Shown piece by piece: positions 59,754 through 64,000 of a DNA stretch of 64,000 nucleotides. Position 1 is the first letter of the stretch. Every line of letters begins with the position of its first letter. This DNA is from Micropterus salmoides. Taxonomy: Eukaryota > Chordata > Actinopteri > Centrarchiformes > Centrarchidae. The stretch lies in NCBI RefSeq assembly GCF_014851395.1, contig NW_024040040.1, positions 16,205,000 through 16,268,999 on the forward strand, in the 5' to 3' direction. The position numbers and the translations under genes were made by a program. Under the pieces are notes generated by a model that was not told the DNA's origin, searched no databases, and worked only from the letters and a program-made list of their open reading frames with translations.

Positions 59754-61339
59754 GCTGGTCATAATTAGAATATCATCAAAAAGTTGATTTATTTCAGTAA
59801 TTCCATTCAAAAAGTGAAACATATAATGTATACATTTATTCCACACAGACTGATATATTTCAAATGTTCATTCCTTTTAATTTTGATGATTATAACTGAC
59901 AACTAATGAAAACCCCAAAATCAGTATCTCAGAAAATTAGAATATTGTGAAAAGGTTCAAGACAGCTGGTGCCACACTCTAATCAGCTAATTAACTCAAA
60001 ACACCTGCAAAGGCCTTTAAATGGTCTCTCAGTCTAGTTCTGTAGGCTACACAATCATGGGGAAGACTGCTGACTTGACAGCTGTCCATAAGACGACCAT
60101 TGACACCTTGCACAAGGAGGACAAGACACAAAAGGTCATTGCTAAAGAGGCTGGCTGTTCACAGAGCTCTGTGTCCAAGCACATTAATTGAGAGGCGGAG
60201 GGAAGGAAAAGATGTGGTAGAAAAAAGTGTACAAGCAATAGGGATAACCGCACCCTGGAGAGGATTGTGAAATAACCCACTCAAAAATGTGGGGGAGATT
60301 CACAAAGAGTGGACTGCAGCTGGAGTCAGTGCTTCAAGAACCACCACACACAGACGTATGCAAGACATGGGTTTCAGCTGTCGCATTCCTTGTGTCAATC
60401 CACTCTTGAATAAGACACAGCGTCAGAAGCATCTCGCCTGGGCTAAAGACAAAAAGGACTGGACTGCTGCTGAGTGGTCCAAAGTTATGTTCTCTGATGA
60501 AAGTAAATTTTGCATTTCCTTTGGAAATCAAGGTCCCAGAGTCTGGAGGAAGAGAGGATCAGATCCACGTTGCTTGAAGTCCAGTGTAAAGTTTCCACAG
60601 TCAGTGATGGTTTGGGGTGCCATGTCATCTGCTGGTGTTGGTCCACTGTGTTTTCTGAGGTCCAAGGTCAACACAGCCGTCTACAAGGAAGTTTTAGAGC
60701 ACTTCATGCTTCCTGCTGCTGACCAACTTTATCGAGATGCAGATTTCATTTTCCAACAGGACTTGGCACCTGCACACAGTGCCAAAGATACCAGTACGTG
60801 GTTTAAGGACCATGGTATCCCTGTTCTTAATTGGCCAGCAAACTCACCTGACCTCAACCCTATAGAAAATCTATGGGGTATTGTGAAGAGGAAGATGCGA
60901 TACGCCAGATCTAACAATGCAGAAGAGCTGAAGGCCACTATCAGAGCAACCTGGGCTCTCATAACACCTGAGCAGTGCCACAGACTGATCGACTCCATGC
61001 CACGCCGCATTGCTGCAGTAATTCAGGCAAAAGGAGCCCCGACTAAGTATTGACTGCTGTACACGCTCATACTTTTCATGTTCATACTTTTCAGTTGGCC
61101 AACATTTCTAAAAATCCTTTTTTTGTATTGGTCTTAATATTCTAATTTTTGGAGATACTGAATTTGGGGTTTTCATTAGTTGTCAGTTTTAATCATTAAA
61201 CAATTAAATGAAATAAACATTTGAAATATATCAGTGTGTGTGTAATGAATGAATATAATATCCAAGTTTCACTTTTTGAATGGAATTACTGAAATAAATC
61301 AACTTTTTGATGATATTCTAATTATATGACCAGCACCTG
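59754..61339 (+). mobile_element. Tc1/mariner-family transposon with about 200-bp IR/DR termini
   Basis: The right end finishes CAGCACCTG at 61339 followed by TA, the Tc1/mariner target. Its reverse complement matches the left end from GCTGGTCATAATTAG onward for roughly 200 bases (59754-59955 against 61135-61339). Each terminal repeat has an outer and inner copy of an AATTAGAATAT word (near 59764 and 59935), the IR/DR arrangement where transposase binds twice. The left end lacks the outermost CAGGT, replaced by (CA)n. A transposase gene, broken, lies between. Similar elements are widespread in fish. Confidence 0.93.
60057..61053 (+). pseudogene. Tc1-type DD34E transposase (broken)
   Basis: The transposase binds the terminal repeats and cuts and joins at TA sites. 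The start at 60057 (MGKTADLTAVHKTTIDTLHK) opens a helix-turn-helix DNA-binding domain. A TGA at 60189-60191 replaces codon 45, a TAA follows at 60273-60275, and a two-base loss there shifts the frame. From 60277 the rest is open to 61053. In that part the triad is complete: Asp in MFSDESKF, Asp in FQQDLAPAHS, and Glu in PDLNPIENLW, with exactly 34 residues between the second Asp and Glu. The total length, about 332 codons, is close to the 340 of the family. A separate catalytic-domain peptide could be translated only from an internal start and would lack DNA binding. Confidence 0.93.
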
Positions 61340-63146
61340 TATATTTCAGTACAGGTATACATACTTTGTTAACTATGACCTCCTTGTTCTTAGGTAGGAA
61401 ATCTGAATCCATCTGTACCCTGCCACTACCAATAAAAACAACAATAGAGAGCGATTATTATCAGATGTAAAGAAATGTCAAATATAAACAGTATCAAAAA
61501 TGAGGTTTATTTAATGGAAATCTTAAGGACTGTAACTTTAACCTTATTCTGGTGCTAATGCCCCTAGCTATGCATATCTTTCTTAAATTTTACTTTATTT
61601 AAATCCTTATGATATCAAACAATGATTCTAATCACAAACCTTCAAACTGGAAAGAATTAATACATCACGACATCTCTGGTCAGTTGGCTAATTTATGTTT
61701 TCTTTTCAGGTTGTACGTAAAAAGTTGAATTACTGCCCGGCGGTTGAATGCCTCCATTAACCAGTCAAGTTGCATTTTACATCCATGTCTGTACAGAAAC
61801 ATATAATATAATAATGTAGTGAATACTAGGAATCAATATAATAAAAGCTATTAAGTGTATTGTTGGATAAATATAAGTTATGATGCACATATGTGTGAGT
61901 CGAGTGAATACACTTTGGGTGTTTGTGTCAAAGAAATTCCTTCCAGGCATTCCAGAGCTATCGCCATTGTGGAAGTATAAAAAAAATCTGAACAAAAGTC
62001 TATTCTAAAGTTACCATTGATTATAGCCACTTGTCGCCTCAAGGTCATTCAGCATAGTCTTGTTAGATGACCACGATTACTACATCTCTATATTTTCTTG
62101 ACCGGGAGACAAAGGAGCCATTCAGCCTGCCCCTCTGAAAGAACCAACAATGTATCACCATTGAGAGCTAATCATTTATTGTAGACAGACTGTTACGAGA
62201 CTCAATTATACTGTACACTGACTAGGATAGTTGTGCAGTACCGTTGACAAAGCCTTCATTATGGTTGTTTTCAGTAGACTGACTCATTCAGATGATTTGG
62301 GTGCTGCATTGTATGCAGTATTGTTCTGTCAACGGAGTAATTTACGACTGTGTCATACAAACAAAATCATCTGAAATGCAAAACAGCTTTTCAGCCACGC
62401 CTTTTCTCAACAGAATGACACCTAAATTTGAAAATCCTATTTCTGAATCAATATGTTGCCTTTTTTCCCTCAAAATAGCTCCCTGTAGCTCTTTCTTATT
62501 TTTCTTTACTTTCTGTGTTGCTACTTGGGATGTCATTAGTGCAACTGTTATTTGTGAAGTCTACAAAAAAAAACAAACCCTGAGCTAGTGTAAATAAAAG
62601 GGAAACAGGCTTAAATCAGACTGAGCTGTAGTGTATGTGTGTGTACGAGCATTGCCACAGATTTCGCAGAAGCAGCACTCTGGGTAGAATGCTTCCACCT
62701 ACACCCTACTTGTGAAATGAAAAGCATCTTCAGGCTATTATGATAAAGAAAAGGAAAGAAGGGGAGTAGAGAGTAACTGAGAATGAGAAGAGAGGAGAGT
62801 GCGTGGGTGAAAAGTCGGTGGCAAAGAGGGAATGACAAAAGAGAGAAGTGTGTGTAGTCGAGAAAGGAGACCGGTAAAAATGAGACACTTTTCTGCGTTT
62901 TGTTTCTGGTACAGCCCTATAGGTGTCTCTGCTCCTGATCCTTAGGTGTGTATGTGCGTGGTAAGAGGCTGTACAAGAGGTTTGGCATTTGGGGGCCTCC
63001 TTTAGGTAATCAAACTCCTCAACAATGAAGCACTTCCCCTCCCATAGCTTCCTACATAGCTACTCTCCACCTGTTCACGCAGCTCCCAAGTGTTTTGTCT
63101 CATTCAGTCTCACACAATTGCAAACACAAACATGCACACAAACATG
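61340..63146. other. Unassigned noncoding DNA
   Basis: No recognised element. The 98-codon frame at 62292-62588 matches nothing known to me. A purine-rich stretch lies at 62745-62875. Confidence 0.4.
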
Positions 63147-63151
63147 CACAC

Positions 63152-63195
<44 letters not shown>
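63147..63195 (+). repeat. (CA)n microsatellite
   Basis: About 24 CA units with one CG variant at the start. Confidence 0.95.
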
Positions 63196-63197
<2 letters not shown>

Positions 63198-63868
63198 ATG
63201 TGCACACACTGCTCTTTAGCAGGGTTTCATCCTTAATCCCCCCCTCTCCTAATGCTTGTTTTCTAACAGTAAGCCCGTGTGATGTGGTTGGGATTCCACT
63301 GGCCCAGTCTCCCTGGTAGATATTATAGCTAATCCTGGCAGAAAGAGAAAGGCAGAGTGACGGAGGGAATGAAAGAATGAAAGAGAAGTGAGAGCAAAGA
63401 TGAGAGAGGAGGGGCCAGGCACTGCCACTGGCTAGCAAGCAGTAAAATAAAGAGAGGAGGGGTAGAGGAGGAGACATCGCTGGAGTGTGTTTGGCTACTG
63501 ATACCTCACTAATGCCCTGACAATCCTCCCTGACTTGTAATATCTACTCCCGCTGGACAGCAGCACTCTGTTGCTGTAGAAATCTCCTAAATCCACAGCA
63601 TTTTGTATCCATGTCACGTTAAAAACATCTGTCTTTGCTAGTTATTAATACCTGTGGTTTGTGTTGTCAGTGTCACTTGTGACCCAGGAGATTTTCGAGT
63701 TGTGCTCTTCATTCACTGATATCAGTTGCAAAGGACACTGAATGAAGAATTAGTGGCAGTTTCATTCAAAAAGTGTTGATCTTTGACATAAAACAAACTG
63801 TCTTCTGGGCTGTAAAATCCTCTTAGTCAATTTGATATGCATATTGCATTTTTTCTAATAATCATAAT
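63196..63868. other. Unassigned noncoding DNA, purine-rich part
   Basis: Bases 63340-63478 are dominated by A and G. No element or exon recognised. Confidence 0.4.
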
Positions 63869-64000
63869 GGCTACGTTCAGACTGCAGGCCAAAATGACCC
63901 CAATTCCGAATTTTACGACAGTGTGAACAGGCCAAGTCTGTCCAAATCTGATACAGATCGGATCTTTTTAAATGCAACCTCTGTCTAGACACTTAGTTTG
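63869..64000 (+). mobile_element. MITE left end, cut by the window edge
   Basis: GGCTACGTTCAGACTGCAGG at 63869 shares GGCTNNGTTCAGACT with both ends of the MITE at 36737-37183. It is followed by GACCCCAATTCCGA and GACAGTGTGAACAGG, words I recall from the same teleost MITE group. The rest lies beyond the window. Confidence 0.6.

Noticed and set aside
63025..63219. Thr/His repeat peptide at 63.1 kb
   Set aside because: Translation of the (CA)n microsatellite.

Overview
The window reads as vertebrate, almost certainly teleost fish, nuclear DNA with no intact protein-coding gene. Codon-rich stretches are short and scattered, AT content is high, (CA)n/(TA)n/(GA)n microsatellites are frequent, and the repeats are typical of ray-finned fish: a Tc1-type DD34E transposon, an L2-type LINE, a second non-LTR LINE relic, many hAT-type elements with 8-bp target duplications, TTAA-flanked MITEs, and a tRNA-derived SINE with an L2-like tail. 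No ribosomal RNA, intact tRNA gene, CRISPR, operon or bacterial signal is present. Family names rest on motifs, termini and recollection, not on a database search.

Layout. 1-160: CpG-containing segment with three inverted CCAAT boxes exactly 31 bp apart. 2.2-2.7 kb: GC-rich patch. 2.9-3.55 kb: copy of a dispersed repeat (R1) seen again at 22.6 and 30.05 kb. 7.57-9.28 kb: an old hAT-type MITE invaded first or later by a SINE (7.69-7.99) and by a 1.07-kb hAT element with perfect 8-bp TSDs. 9.82-10.68 kb: hAT left end plus a degenerate tandem array. 13.38-14.57 kb: complete non-autonomous hAT. 16.1-16.4 kb: deletion relic of a second Tc1-like family. 17.58-18.0 kb: short hAT MITE. 23.02-24.54 kb: TTAA element containing a nested hAT with perfect TSDs. 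26.38-26.47 kb: perfect 41-bp-arm hairpin. 29.35-30.33 kb: TTAA MITE abutting R1. 31.5-32.2 kb: complete hAT with perfect TSDs. 34-35 kb: two decayed elements and a 28-bp palindrome. 36.74-37.18 and 63.87-64.0 kb: two members of one MITE family. 40.4-41.7 kb: candidate LTR with PBS-like site. 45.8-47.7 kb: L2 LINE, broken. 47.95-48.2 kb: MITE. 50.0-51.06 kb: minus-strand LINE 3' end with microsatellites in its 3' UTR. 59.66-61.34 kb: Tc1-like transposon abutting a (TA)n(CA)n tract.

What works together: the L2-type LINE class supplies the reverse transcriptase that can mobilise SINEs with matching tails, and autonomous hAT elements elsewhere would mobilise the internally deleted hAT copies here. 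Every transposase or reverse-transcriptase frame visible in the window is broken by stops, frameshifts or deletions. Stretches between repeats look like intergenic or large-intron DNA; a few TAAT-rich, repeat-free patches are candidates for conserved regulatory elements but this cannot be tested here. I did not find a convincing undescribed biological system; the most singular objects are the perfect hairpin at 26.4 kb and the 31-bp CCAAT array at the left edge.
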